From Terripilifer ovatus (lineage in GTDB: Bacteria > Pseudomonadota > Alphaproteobacteria > Rhizobiales > Beijerinckiaceae), in NCBI GenBank assembly GCA_029222685.1, contig JARHVB010000006.1, positions 1 through 64,000 on the forward strand: a DNA stretch of 64,000 nt, written 5' to 3'. A program made the translations under genes and the position numbers. The notes under the pieces were generated by a model. The model had not been told where the DNA came from. It ran no database searches and worked only from the letters and a program-made list of their open reading frames with translations. Position 1 is the stretch's first letter. The number at the start of each line of letters is the position of its first letter. Positions 54,200-63,565 of the stretch are shown in pieces.

Positions 54200-54586
54200 T
54201 CAGTCCGGATCGTCGATGGTGCTGACATGTGCCGCCACGATACGCCAGCCGTCCGGCATCTTCACCCATGTTTGCATCTGCCGGCCGACCTTGCCCGGTG
54301 CGTTTGCCGGATGATGATGCAATGACGCCGTGGCAAAATCCTTGCCGTAGGTGGTGATGACGAGGCGGTCTATGCGGCGTGTGAAACGGCCGCCGGTGCG
54401 TGCGGCGCGAAATTTCTGGATCGCGGCATAGCCATAGAGATTTTCGGCGCCGCCGTAGCGGATGGTGCGCGGATTGTTCCAGAAGGAATCGTCGAGCACC
54501 GTAACATTGTTGTCCATCAGTGCGATCTCGTAACGCTCAAAGGCTTCCTCGACTTCGCGCACGGTTTCCGGATTGTTGATTTCCAC
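54200..54586 (-). CDS. atzH: AtzH/HpxZ-like SnoaL/NTF2-fold protein
   Basis: The 128-residue protein matches the DUF3225 family: PETVREVEEAFERYEIALMD, DDSFWNNPRTIRYGGAENLYG, FRAARTG, and WVKMPDGWRIVAAHVS. The family is annotated AtzH next to atzG/E genes and HpxZ in oxalurate clusters; my recollection is that AtzH decarboxylates the AtzEG product. The start is GTG 54586, after AAGGAA; longer frames are shadows of atzE. It begins 16 bp after atzE and ends the operon. Confidence 0.9.
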   Translation of the reverse strand: MEINNPETVREVEEAFERYEIALMDNNVTVLDDSFWNNPRTIRYGGAENLYGYAAIQKFRAARTGGRFTRRIDRLVITTYGKDFATASLHHHPANAPGKVGRQMQTWVKMPDGWRIVAAHVSTIDDPD

Positions 54587-54602
54587 CTGGTCGTTCCTTG
54601 AT

Positions 54603-56009
54603 TCAAACGGCGGGCCGCGCAACAGGCGCGCGCGCGGCGCCGGAGCGTTCGAGGGCATGGGCGACACGCAAGGCGATGTCCTCGCGCCAGGGCGCGGCAA
54701 TGATCTGCACGCCGATAGGAAGGCGGTTCTGCTCGAACCAGACGGGGACGGCAGCGACCGGCAGGCCGATGAATGAAATCGGCTGGGTGAACAGGCCGAC
54801 ATTGGCACGCACCGCCATTTCGACGCCGTCCAGCACCATGGTCTTCTGGCCGATCATCGGCGCCGTACAGGGCGTTGCCGGCGCAACGATGACGTCGACA
54901 TGCTCGAACAGCTTCAGGACTTCGGTGTGATACCAGTGCCGGAATTTCTGCGCCTGCACGATCCACGAGGCCGGCAGGATGGCGCCGGCGATCAGGCGTT
55001 CGCGCACGTCCGGATCGAAATCGTCCAGGCGCGTGCGCAGGCGTTCGAGATGCAGGCTGGCGCCTTCCGCCATGGTGATCAGGAAGCCGGCGGCGCGGGC
55101 GCGGCCCGCTTCCGGAATCTCGATCGTCTGCTGCGAGCCGAGCGCCTGCATGACCTTGTCGACGGCGGAAAAGGCGACAGGCTCGCCGCCCTTGGCGAAG
55201 TAGCCGGTTGCGCGCGCGATGCGCAATCCGCTCAAGCCCTGGTCGAGCGATGGCAGGGTTGTTTCCAGCGGACGGTTCTGCTGCGCGTGGTCGCCGTCGT
55301 CATGGCCTTGCATGGCGTCATAGGCCAGCGCCAGATCCTTTACTGAACGTGCGAAAGGGCCGAGATGATCGAAGGCGGCGACAAAGGGAAATGTTCCCGC
55401 CCGCGACAGCCGACCGTAAGTCGGCTTGAGGCCGAAAAGGCCGCAGAAAGAAGAAGGCACACGGATCGACCCGTTGGTATCGGAGCCGAGCGACAGCGGC
55501 GTCATGCCGGAGGCGACCGCGGCGCCGGAGCCGCCGGACGAGCCGCCGGCCATATGGCTCGGATCGTGCGGATTGCGCGAGGGGCCGAAATGAGCGTTCT
55601 CGCCGGTGAAGTCATAAGCGTATTCGCCCATGTTGAGGCAGCCGACGAGAACAGCGTCCGCCGCCTCCAGCTTCTTTACAAGCGTGGATCCAGCTGTCGC
55701 CGGGGCGTTGTCGGCGTTGATCCTGGCGCCGGCGAGCGTCGTCACGCCCTCGACGTCATAAAGGTTCTTCACCGAGAAGGGGACGCCGGCCAGCGTGCCG
55801 AGGCTGGCGCCGCTCGCCCTCCTGCTGTCGATCGCATCGGCGCGAGCAACGGCGCGTTCAGCAAGAACCGCGGTGAACGCATTCAACGCAGGATTCTGCT
55901 TTTCGATCACGGCAAGGCTGGCCTCGACGATGCTGCGGGCCGAACGGGTTCCGCCGGCCACTGCCGTCGCGATCTCATGGGCTGCAAGGTCTCTGAAATC
56001 CGCGCTCAT
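54603..56009 (-). CDS. atzE: AtzE-family amidase (carboxybiuret hydrolase large subunit type)
   Basis: The 468-residue amidase-signature enzyme shows Lys81 (FSVKNLYDV), cis-Ser157 (GGSSGGSG) and nucleophile Ser181 (SDTNGSIRVP), the Ser-cisSer-Lys triad. In Pseudomonas sp. ADP, AtzE with AtzG deaminates 1-carboxybiuret during cyanuric acid breakdown. The same order of atzG then atzE, with a 4-base overlap, occurs here. AtzE evolved from the GatA amidase, so a GatA-like activity was considered, but AtzH and AtzF next to it argue for the ureide role. Confidence 0.92.
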   Translation of the reverse strand: MSADFRDLAAHEIATAVAGGTRSARSIVEASLAVIEKQNPALNAFTAVLAERAVARADAIDSRRASGASLGTLAGVPFSVKNLYDVEGVTTLAGARINADNAPATAGSTLVKKLEAADAVLVGCLNMGEYAYDFTGENAHFGPSRNPHDPSHMAGGSSGGSGAAVASGMTPLSLGSDTNGSIRVPSSFCGLFGLKPTYGRLSRAGTFPFVAAFDHLGPFARSVKDLALAYDAMQGHDDGDHAQQNRPLETTLPSLDQGLSGLRIARATGYFAKGGEPVAFSAVDKVMQALGSQQTIEIPEAGRARAAGFLITMAEGASLHLERLRTRLDDFDPDVRERLIAGAILPASWIVQAQKFRHWYHTEVLKLFEHVDVIVAPATPCTAPMIGQKTMVLDGVEMAVRANVGLFTQPISFIGLPVAAVPVWFEQNRLPIGVQIIAAPWREDIALRVAHALERSGAARAPVARPAV

Positions 56010-56203
56010 GGCTTGAACACCGGGGCTGGTTCTTCGCGTTCGTCCATGGGGAAGGCGCCGACCGTGGCGGCCATCTTCGCCGCGACCTCAAGGTTCATGC
56101 GCACGATGGATTTCGATTCCTCGGTGAGCCTGATGTCAAGCAGGGCGCATGATGATGAAATGAAAGCGTCGATATCAAACTTGTCGTCCAGCTTGTTGTT
56201 CAT
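56006..56203 (-). CDS. atzG: AtzG-like small subunit (GatC-type)
   Basis: The 65-residue protein MNNKLDDKFDIDAFISSSCA... with the tail VRMNLEVAAKMAATVGAFPMD is typical of AtzG (DUF4089), a GatC-like helical subunit needed to fold and stabilise AtzE. It begins 18 bp after atzF and overlaps atzE by 4 bases. Its small size and place make it easy to miss; the coding character and context are strong. Confidence 0.88.
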   Translation of the reverse strand: MNNKLDDKFDIDAFISSSCALLDIRLTEESKSIVRMNLEVAAKMAATVGAFPMDEREEPAPVFKP

Positions 56204-56221
56204 GCCGGTGCAGCCTCACTC

Positions 56222-58018
56222 TTAGACGTTCTGCGCCATATAGGCGCGCCAGCCACCGTATTGCGAAATATCGCGCGCGTCGATCACTGCTTCGCTCTCG
56301 ACGGTGAAGCCTTTCGGTGTCGTGCCATCGGCGAGCCGTGTCGTGCCGATCGCCAGCGGCGCCGGCACGCCGGCGACGAAGGAGCCGAAGGCTTCGGCTG
56401 TCAGCGCCCAGACTTCGGTCTCTATCGCATGGCCCTTGCCGGCCGCGACACGCAACAGGCCAGGCCTCGCCGGCGGTCCGCCGGGCAGGGCGAACAACCG
56501 GTAATCGGCCGTGGTCTTCTCGGCGCGCAGGAAACGCGCGTTGCGGCTCGTCAATTCGCCATTCAGCGCCATGCCCGAAAGGTGCGCGCCGACGACCGCG
56601 AGTTCGATCTCATGCGCCATGGCGCGGTTGGCGGCCTTGGCCTTTGCGGGGCGCGGCTTGCCGGTCGCGCCCATGGGCACCGACGTTGCCTCATGCAGGA
56701 CCGCGCCGAAAGACGCCAGCAGAGCGTCCTGGCCCGCGGGTGCGATGAGGGTGATGCCGGAAGGGAATTGATCGTCGCGGAAATGCGTGGGTACTGCAAG
56801 CGCCGACATGTCGAGAAGATTGACGAAGTTGGTGTAGGTTCCAAGCTCGCTGTTCGGTCCGATCGGATCGGCTTTCAGATCAGCGAGGCAGCGCGGGCGC
56901 GGATAGGTCGGGACCATCAGCATGTCGCAATGTGTCCAGGTTTTCTGCGCCGCGCGGCGAAGGTCCATCAGTTTATAGATGCCGCCGAAGGCATCCGCGG
57001 CCGAGAATTTTTCCGCAGCGCCGATGATGCGTCTGGTCACGTCCAGCATGCTATCGGGCTTGCCTTGTATGAAGGCGCGGACCGCCTGATAGCGTTCGGC
57101 GACCCAGGGACCTTCGTAGAGCAGACGTGCGGTTTCAAAGAACGGCGAGAAGTCGATCTCGGCCACGGTTGCGCCAAGTGCCGTAGCGTCGTCAACCGTG
57201 CGCAGGAACGATTTTTCGGCGAGAGCATCGCCGCCGAAATGGCGGCTGCCAGCATCGGGAATTGCCAGGCGCAGGATGGCCGGCGGCTGCGACAGGACGC
57301 CCGGTGCGAAGCGGCGCGAATAGGAATCGCGGTCGTCGAACACGGCCATGCATCGATAGATGTCATAGGCATCGGCAACGGTCAGTGCAAATACCGAGAC
57401 GCAATCGAGCGAACGGCAGGCGGGCACGACACCGCGTGTCGAGACCGCACCGAGAGTCGGTTTAAGCCCGACGAGATTGTTCAGCCCCGCAGGAACGCGG
57501 CCCGAGCCCGCGGTATCCGTGCCGAGTGCGAAGCTGACGATGCCGCGCGCGACGGAGACGGCAGACCCTGAGCTTGAGCCGCCGGGGACCATAGCCGGAT
57601 CGAAACTGTTCTTCGGGATCGGATAGGGCGAACGGACACCGACGAGGCCGGTGGCGAACTGATCGAGATTGGTCTTGCCGATCGGGATGGCGCCGCCCTC
57701 GATGAGGCGCGCGACAGCGAAGGCGTGTTCCTTCGGCGTATAGGCAAAATCGGGACAGGCCGCGGTGGTCGGCAATCCGGCGACATCGATATTGTCCTTG
57801 ATGGCGAAAGGCACGCCCCAGAGCGGCTTGCCAGCGTCGTAAGCGCCGAGCGCGCGCGCCGCTTGAAGGGCAACGGCTTCATCAAACAGCGAGATGAATA
57901 TCCCGGGATCATTTGCTGCCGCGATCCGTGCGTAGACGGTCTTCACGATCTCCTGAGGATCGGCGCCGGCAGCATAGGCTTGCCGCAGGCTTGCAAGATC
58001 GAAGCTCAGGTCATTCAT
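56222..58018 (-). CDS. atzF: Allophanate hydrolase AtzF
   Basis: The 598-residue enzyme has an amidase-signature domain with Lys74 (FAIKDNIDV), cis-Ser148 (PGGSSSGS) and nucleophile Ser172 (DTAGSGRVP), spaced 74 and 24 residues as in characterised AtzF. A C-terminal domain of about 150 residues (EIELAVVGAHLSGMALNGEL onward) completes the AtzF layout. It converts allophanate to ammonia and CO2 after decarboxylation. I prefer ATG 58018 (MNDLSFDLASLRQAY), which matches family N-termini; GTG 58048 is possible. No urea carboxylase is nearby, so allophanate must come from AtzEGH or the biuret-hydrolase-like enzyme. Confidence 0.93.
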   Translation of the reverse strand: MNDLSFDLASLRQAYAAGADPQEIVKTVYARIAAANDPGIFISLFDEAVALQAARALGAYDAGKPLWGVPFAIKDNIDVAGLPTTAACPDFAYTPKEHAFAVARLIEGGAIPIGKTNLDQFATGLVGVRSPYPIPKNSFDPAMVPGGSSSGSAVSVARGIVSFALGTDTAGSGRVPAGLNNLVGLKPTLGAVSTRGVVPACRSLDCVSVFALTVADAYDIYRCMAVFDDRDSYSRRFAPGVLSQPPAILRLAIPDAGSRHFGGDALAEKSFLRTVDDATALGATVAEIDFSPFFETARLLYEGPWVAERYQAVRAFIQGKPDSMLDVTRRIIGAAEKFSAADAFGGIYKLMDLRRAAQKTWTHCDMLMVPTYPRPRCLADLKADPIGPNSELGTYTNFVNLLDMSALAVPTHFRDDQFPSGITLIAPAGQDALLASFGAVLHEATSVPMGATGKPRPAKAKAANRAMAHEIELAVVGAHLSGMALNGELTSRNARFLRAEKTTADYRLFALPGGPPARPGLLRVAAGKGHAIETEVWALTAEAFGSFVAGVPAPLAIGTTRLADGTTPKGFTVESEAVIDARDISQYGGWRAYMAQNV

Positions 58019-58069
58019 CTCGATTTTACTTGGCAAACTTTCTCTCACTCTTTCTCTATTCTTCCGCCG

Positions 58070-59773
58070 TTACACGGGCGGATGGGGAATGGCTTCGATG
58101 AGCTGGCGCGTATACTCCGCCGTCGGCGCTTCCAGAACCTGTTCGGCTGTTCCTGCTTCGACGATCTTGCCCGCGCGCATGACGATGACCCTGTCACAGA
58201 GCAATCTCACCACATGCAGATCGTGGCTGACGAAAAGATAGCTCATGCCGAGGCGTATCTTCAAATCCTGCAGGAGGTTCAAGACGACCGCCTGAACGGA
58301 AACGTCGAGCGCCGCCGTCGGCTCATCCAGAATGACGAGATCGGGGCTGAGCGCCAGGGCGCGGGCGATGCCGACGCGCGCCTTCTGCCCGCCGGACAAT
58401 TGATGCGGCAGCCGGTCGAGGAATTCGAGCGGCAGGCCGACGAGGCCTGCCAGTTCCTCGCAGCGGGCGCGAAGGGCATCCCGGCTCATGCTTTTGCCGC
58501 GCAGAATGGGATCGGCAATGGCGCGCGCCGCGGTGAAGCGCGGGTTGAGGCTTTCGGTGGGGTCCTGAAACACCATCTGGATGCGGCGCCGCATGGGATT
58601 GGTGGCGAAATTCCGTGCCGGCACGGCGGAGATATCCTCGCCGGCGAAGGTGATCCTGCCGCTCGTCGGGTCGAGCAGCCGCATGACCATCATCGAGGTC
58701 GTCGATTTGCCGCAACCGGATTCGCCGACCAGTCCCACCGTTTCGCCGCGCCGGACCTCGAAGCCGATGTTGTCGACGGCGCGAAAGGGTGCCTGCGGTT
58801 CCTGCTGCTTACCGAAGAATTTCGAAAACAGCCCGCTCGTGTCCTGGCGGGGATATTCCTTCACCAGGCCTTCGACGCGCAGCAGGACCTCGCCGGTGGA
58901 GGGTGCCGGCGCCGGCAGCGGCGCGGTTGCAGCCTCCAGCGGCAGAAGATCGCGCAGGCCGGCGCCGGGGCGCGGCGTCGCGCGCATGAGCTTGCGCGTG
59001 TAAGGATGGCCGGGATTGCTGAAAATGTCTTTCGACAGAGCCGTCTCGACGACCTTGCCCTTCTCCATGACGACGATCCTGTCGCAATAGGTGGCGGCGA
59101 GGCCGAGATCATGGGTGATGAGGATGGTCGACATGGCGCGCTCGCGCGTCAGCTCGACGACGAGGTCCATGACGGCTTTCTGCGTCGTCACGTCGAGACC
59201 GGTCGTCGGCTCGTCGGCGATCAGGAGCTGCGGCCGGCACGCCAGCGCCAGGGCGATGACGATGCGCTGGCACATGCCGCCCGAGAGTTCGAACGGATAG
59301 GCGTGATAACGTTCTTCCGGCCGGGCGATGCGCACCTGTTGCAGCGCCTCGATGGCCTTCTGTTTGGCCTCGCCGCGCGTCGTCTGGACATGTTCGAGCA
59401 GGACATCCTCGATCTGCCGGCCGACCTGCCGGATCGGATTGAGCGCGGCGCGCGGGTTCTGGAAGATCATCGCCATTTCGCGACCGCGCAGGTCACGCAA
59501 TTCGTCTTCGCTGGCGGCGACGACGTCGACGCCGGAATACATGATCGAGCCTTCGGCAATGCGGCCGGCGCGGTCGAGAATGCGCATGACGGCATAGGAG
59601 GTCACCGATTTGCCGGAACCCGATTCGCCGACGATGCCCAGCGTCTCGCCTTTCGCCAGCGAGATATCGACATGTTCGATGGCGCGGACGGTGCCGCGGC
59701 GGGTGGCGAATTCGATGGTGAGATCGCGAACGTCGAGAATGGCAGGTGCGGTTGCGGAGCTCACTGTCATCAT
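58070..59773 (-). CDS. Fused peptide-type ABC transporter ATPase (DppD-DppF fusion)
   Basis: The 567-residue protein holds two complete ATPase domains. Domain 1 has GESGSGKSV, LSGGMCQRI and LLIADEP; domain 2 has GESGCGKST, LSGGQKARV and LVILDEP. This GsiA/YejF-like fusion replaces the separate DppD and DppF seen in the other importer of the window. ATG 59773 follows GAGGAC. It is downstream of two permeases and just upstream of atzF (51 bp), so the importer is in the same operon as the hydrolases. Confidence 0.94.
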   Translation of the reverse strand: MMTVSSATAPAILDVRDLTIEFATRRGTVRAIEHVDISLAKGETLGIVGESGSGKSVTSYAVMRILDRAGRIAEGSIMYSGVDVVAASEDELRDLRGREMAMIFQNPRAALNPIRQVGRQIEDVLLEHVQTTRGEAKQKAIEALQQVRIARPEERYHAYPFELSGGMCQRIVIALALACRPQLLIADEPTTGLDVTTQKAVMDLVVELTRERAMSTILITHDLGLAATYCDRIVVMEKGKVVETALSKDIFSNPGHPYTRKLMRATPRPGAGLRDLLPLEAATAPLPAPAPSTGEVLLRVEGLVKEYPRQDTSGLFSKFFGKQQEPQAPFRAVDNIGFEVRRGETVGLVGESGCGKSTTSMMVMRLLDPTSGRITFAGEDISAVPARNFATNPMRRRIQMVFQDPTESLNPRFTAARAIADPILRGKSMSRDALRARCEELAGLVGLPLEFLDRLPHQLSGGQKARVGIARALALSPDLVILDEPTAALDVSVQAVVLNLLQDLKIRLGMSYLFVSHDLHVVRLLCDRVIVMRAGKIVEAGTAEQVLEAPTAEYTRQLIEAIPHPPV

Positions 59774-59777
59774 GTCC

Positions 59778-60677
59778 TCACGTGCGTCGCTGCGGATCGA
59801 CGATGTCGCGCAGGCCGTCGCCAAGCAGGTTGAAGCAGAAGACGGCCAGCATCAGCGCGACGCCGGGAAAGAAGGCGATCCACCATTCGCCCGAGACGAT
59901 GAAGGCGGCGCCTTCAGCGACCATGATGCCCCATTCCGGCGTCGGCGGACGCACGCCGAGACCGATGAAGGACAGGCCGGCAGCGTTCAGGATCGCATAG
60001 CCCATGGTGAGCGAAATCTGCACCATCATCAGCGGCATGATGTTGGGCAGGATGAAGCACATGAGAATGCGCGGATCGCTGTTGCCGGAGAGGCGCGCGG
60101 CATGAACGAAGCCCGCCTCACGGCGGATGTTGGCTTCGCTGCGCGCCAGCCGCGCATAGAGCGGAAAGTTGATGATGGCGGTGGCGACGATGATGTTCGT
60201 CACCGTATTGCCGAGCGCGGCGACGATGCCCATGGCGAGCACGAACAGGGGGAAGGCCATGATCGTATCGGAGATGCGGCCGACGATACGATCCGTCCAG
60301 CCGCCGTAGAAGCCCGCCGCGATGCCAGCGAAGCCGCCGAGGAGGAAGACGAGGACGACGGAGGCGATGGCGATCGTCATGTCGAGGCGGGTCGCCACGA
60401 TGACGCGGCTGAAGATGTCGCGCCCAAGCTGATCGGTGCCGAACCAGTGGTGCGCCGAGGGCGATTGCAGCGCCGCCGCCGTGTCGCTGGCCAGCGGGTC
60501 GTAGGGGACGATGCTGGGACCGAGGATCGCGGCAATCAGAAAGGCGATGAACAGGGCGAAAGAGCCGGCCGTGACGGGGTTCTCCGCCAGGACGTATTGG
60601 GTGTGGCGAACCATCGCCATGAGGCCGCTGGCGGCGGGCCTTTTCGTCTCGGCAGGAGCCTCGGAAAGTATCGTCAT
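59778..60677 (-). CDS. Peptide-type ABC transporter permease (DppC-like)
   Basis: The 299-residue membrane protein has the hallmark FGTDQLGRDIFSRVIVATR and the coupling segment HAARLSGNSDPRILMCFILPN. ATG 60677 overlaps the stop of the upstream permease by 4 bases and follows GAAGG; the frame to 60836 is a shadow. Confidence 0.94.
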   Translation of the reverse strand: MTILSEAPAETKRPAASGLMAMVRHTQYVLAENPVTAGSFALFIAFLIAAILGPSIVPYDPLASDTAAALQSPSAHHWFGTDQLGRDIFSRVIVATRLDMTIAIASVVLVFLLGGFAGIAAGFYGGWTDRIVGRISDTIMAFPLFVLAMGIVAALGNTVTNIIVATAIINFPLYARLARSEANIRREAGFVHAARLSGNSDPRILMCFILPNIMPLMMVQISLTMGYAILNAAGLSFIGLGVRPPTPEWGIMVAEGAAFIVSGEWWIAFFPGVALMLAVFCFNLLGDGLRDIVDPQRRT

Positions 60678-61687
60678 CCTTCCACCTTCACGCGCGGGTC
60701 GATGGCGCTGTAGAGAAGATCGATGCAGAGATTGATAAGAACGTAGAGGATCGCCATGGTCAGGACGAAGCCTTGGACAGGGGCGAAATCCGAGGCGATC
60801 AGCGCTTCCACCGCATAGGAGCCGATGCCCGGCCATGCGAATACCTTCTCGACCAGAACATTGGCGCCGAGCAGGAAGGAGAACACCATGCCCAGCGTGG
60901 TGATGACCGGCAGCATGGCGTTGCGGAAGGCGTAAGTCATGATGATGGTCGACGATTTGAGGCCGCTGGCCCGCGCGGTGCGGATGAATTCCGCCGCCAG
61001 TATGGCGAGCATGGAGGCGCGGGTGATGCGGGCGATCGGCGCCAGGGAGAAGACGGCCAGCGTGATCGTCGGCAGGGCGATCTGCGACAGGGCGGCGCGG
61101 AAGGTCTCGAAGTCGCGGACGATCAGGGCGTCTATGAGGTAGAAGCCGGTATAGGTCGGCGGCGGCGAATTGAAGACGTCAAGCCGGCCCAGGGGCGCGG
61201 GCGACCAGCCGAGCAGGAAGTAGAACACATAGACGAAGATGAGACCGGTGAAGAAAACCGGCAGCGAGACGCCGGCGGTAGCGACGATGCGGCAGGTATG
61301 GTCGATCCAGGATCCCTGCCGGACGGCGGCGACAATGCCGAGCGGCACCGCGATGATGAGGGAGAGAAGCAGGCCGAGCAGGGTCAGTTCCGCCGAAGCC
61401 GGCAGGCGGGCGGCGATCTCGGTGACGACGGGACGTCCCGTCGTCAGGGAGTTACCCAGGTCGCCTTTCGCCAGGTTGACCACATAGCTGGCGAACTGCT
61501 CAGGCAGCGAGCGATCGAGGCCGAGCTGTTTGCGTACTTCAGCGATGGCCTGCGGTGTCGCCGCCGGGCCGGCGAAGAAGGACGCCGTGTCGCCGGGCAG
61601 GACGCGGGTCAAAAGGAACGTCACGATGATGACGCCGATCAGACTGGGTATAGCGGTAGCGACGCGGCGGCCGATGGTGCGCAGCAT
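60674..61687 (-). CDS. Peptide-type ABC transporter permease (DppB-like)
   Basis: The 337-residue protein starts MLRTIGRRVATAIPSLIGVI and has TRVLPGDTASFFAGPAATP, the coupling region TARASGLKSSTIIMTYAFRN and the end LCIDLLYSAIDPRV. The start at 61687 is taken from homology; the same frame stays open upstream only as a shadow of the binding-protein gene. It is separated from that gene by a hairpin-forming 77-bp spacer. Confidence 0.93.
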   Translation of the reverse strand: MLRTIGRRVATAIPSLIGVIIVTFLLTRVLPGDTASFFAGPAATPQAIAEVRKQLGLDRSLPEQFASYVVNLAKGDLGNSLTTGRPVVTEIAARLPASAELTLLGLLLSLIIAVPLGIVAAVRQGSWIDHTCRIVATAGVSLPVFFTGLIFVYVFYFLLGWSPAPLGRLDVFNSPPPTYTGFYLIDALIVRDFETFRAALSQIALPTITLAVFSLAPIARITRASMLAILAAEFIRTARASGLKSSTIIMTYAFRNAMLPVITTLGMVFSFLLGANVLVEKVFAWPGIGSYAVEALIASDFAPVQGFVLTMAILYVLINLCIDLLYSAIDPRVKVEG

Positions 61688-61717
61688 GGGGTCGTGCCTC
61701 TGGTGTCTGGATCGCTG

Positions 61718-61752
61718 AAGCAATTTCCGATCCACTTCGACCGGAAATGCTT
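61718..61752. repeat. Intercistronic palindromic element related to the repeat family
   Basis: AAGCAATTTCCG and CGGAAATGCTT pair with one bulge, around a loop containing TCCACTTCGA, a core shared with the larger repeats. It lies between the binding-protein and permease genes, where such hairpins often stabilise the upstream transcript part and raise binding-protein output. Confidence 0.6.
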
Positions 61753-61764
61753 TTGCGGCTTCCC

Positions 61765-63384
61765 TCAGCCCTTGACGAAGGTGCGGTAGTCGAGCCGGCG
61801 GTGGAACCAGTATTGATAGCCCTCGATGTTCTTCTGCATGGCGATGTTCACATAAGGCTGGAACAGCGGCACGCGCGGGATATCCTTGAAGGCGAGATCG
61901 ACGAAGCTCTTGACGTTCTTGTCGTAGTCCGGCGTGTCGCCGGCCGCCGCTGCGGTGCGGGCGCCGGCAATATAGCCGTCCATTTCCTTGGACTGATAGC
62001 CCATGGTGTTGAACACTGAATTCTGCCCGTCGTAGCACCAGAAGAAGAAATATTCCGGATAGTCGAGCCAGCCCGAGAAGACGTTGGTGAAGAGCGGCAT
62101 TTCCTTCTTGTTCAGCTCGGTCCGCCAGTTGGCGCCGGGGATCTTGTTGAGCGTCACGCGCACGCCAATCTGGGCGAGGCTTTCCTGGACGAGAATGCAG
62201 AGCGGCTCGTTGACGACGGCGAAACCGAGATCGAAGGAAAGCGTGGTCTCGAAGCCGTTGGGATAGCCGGCCGAGCTCAGGAGCTGCTTCGCCTTGGCGA
62301 TATCCGTGTTGTACTGGTGCGCCTGCGGCCACTCGACCTTGGTGGCTGTTCCAGCCGGTGCGCCGAACATCGGCTTGGCCAGCCCGAACATGACCGCGTC
62401 CATGATCTTCTGATAGGGCAGTGCGTAGGCGATGGCCTGGCGCACGACGGGATTGTTGAACGGCGGCTTGTTGACGTTCATGCCGATGTATTGAATGCCG
62501 TTCGAATAGGGGATCGAAACGATATTCAGCTTGGCGTTGGATTTCATCTCGGCGAAATCGCGGTTCGGCAGGTCGTAGGAAATGTCGGCATCGCCGCGTT
62601 CCAGCAATGCGCGCCGGTTGCCGGAGGAGGGCACCATGCGCCAGATGACTCTCTTGACCTTCGGCAGCGGGCCGCAGGCCCATTCTTCATTGCGGTCGAG
62701 AACGACTTCGGTGCCCGGCGTCCAGCGGGTGACTTTATAGGCGCCGCTGCCGGCGGTGTTGAGCTTGGTATATTCGAGGCCCCATGGGTCGGCGGCGGTG
62801 GCGTGCTTCTTGACGAGTTCCGAGTTCATCACGCAGGGCACGATGACGGCGAGATCAGGAATGGTCAGCTTGTCCTTGCGCAGGAAGTCGACGCGGATCG
62901 TCTGGTCGTCGACGACGACGAACTGTTCCGGTTTTTCCAGCGAGCCGGCCTTCATCTGGAACGTGGGAAAGCCGCCGACAGTGACGGCGCGGTCGAACGA
63001 CCATTTGACGTCCTTGGCGGTAACCGGCGTGCCGTCCTGGAATTTTGCGCCCTTGCGCAGTTTGAAGGTCGCCGACATGTCGCCGACGTTCATGTCCTCG
63101 GCGAGTTCGGGCTTGAATTTGTCGCGGTCGTAATAGGGGACGCCGTTGGGACCTGTCTTCATCTCGTGGCTGATCAGCCGGTCGTAGCAGTTCCACGACA
63201 CTTCATAGCCCGGCACATTGGTACCGACGCCGTGAATGTCGATGTTGTTGGGGCCGCTTTCGGAGACGACGAGAAGGGTTTCCTGGCGGCTCTGGGCTTT
63301 TGCGGGAGACCAGACAGCCGGTGCGGCGATGCCGGTCGCAAGTGCGGTTGCTGCTGTTGATTTAAGGAAATCGCGTCGGTCCAT
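61765..63384 (-). CDS. Peptide-type ABC transporter substrate-binding protein with Tat signal
   Basis: The 539-residue family-5 receptor has a twin-arginine signal, MDRRDFLKSTAATALATG, and cleavage near PAKAQ. Core motifs are LAEDMNVGDMSATFKLRKGAKFQDGTPVTAKDVKWSFDRAV (key FKLRKGAKFQDG) and PVVRQAIAYALPYQKIM. It is the first gene of the operon leading to atzFGEH and should determine what is imported. ATG 63384 follows AGGGAA. Export in folded form through Tat is unusual but known for some solute-binding proteins. Confidence 0.93.
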   Translation of the reverse strand: MDRRDFLKSTAATALATGIAAPAVWSPAKAQSRQETLLVVSESGPNNIDIHGVGTNVPGYEVSWNCYDRLISHEMKTGPNGVPYYDRDKFKPELAEDMNVGDMSATFKLRKGAKFQDGTPVTAKDVKWSFDRAVTVGGFPTFQMKAGSLEKPEQFVVVDDQTIRVDFLRKDKLTIPDLAVIVPCVMNSELVKKHATAADPWGLEYTKLNTAGSGAYKVTRWTPGTEVVLDRNEEWACGPLPKVKRVIWRMVPSSGNRRALLERGDADISYDLPNRDFAEMKSNAKLNIVSIPYSNGIQYIGMNVNKPPFNNPVVRQAIAYALPYQKIMDAVMFGLAKPMFGAPAGTATKVEWPQAHQYNTDIAKAKQLLSSAGYPNGFETTLSFDLGFAVVNEPLCILVQESLAQIGVRVTLNKIPGANWRTELNKKEMPLFTNVFSGWLDYPEYFFFWCYDGQNSVFNTMGYQSKEMDGYIAGARTAAAAGDTPDYDKNVKSFVDLAFKDIPRVPLFQPYVNIAMQKNIEGYQYWFHRRLDYRTFVKG

Positions 63385-63426
63385 GGATCGTGTTCCCTGC
63401 GTTTGTCGCCGTCGTTGGCGGGCGCT

Positions 63427-63475
63427 ATTGCATGCGGTATATAAATATTGCATACAAATATGGAAAATTGCATGC
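63427..63475. promoter_or_regulatory. Three ATTGCATRC repeats at 20-bp spacing, candidate GntR operator array
   Basis: ATTGCATGC at 63427, ATTGCATAC at 63447 and ATTGCATGC at 63467 start exactly 20 bp apart, so they lie on one face of the helix. The spacers are A/T-rich, and the site lies 43 to 91 bp upstream of the binding-protein start and about the same distance from the divergent gntR. It is the probable control site of the operon. Confidence 0.68.
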
Positions 63476-63565
63476 CTATACTTTTGGCGCGCGTGCACAA
63501 ATTTGCGGTATTTTTGATCGGTGATTAAGCAGGCGAATCGCAGCGGACCGCAGGGAACCACGCCG

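Noticed and set aside
57725..59833. A 702-residue open frame on the plus strand
   Set aside because: It is antisense to the fused ATPase and atzF, whose motifs are unambiguous; composition and lack of motifs mark it as a shadow.
61688..62683. N-terminal extension of the DppB-like permease frame
   Set aside because: The permease hallmark MLRTIGRRVATAIP begins at 61687; upstream sequence in this frame is a frame-shifted shadow of the binding-protein gene, not a fusion.
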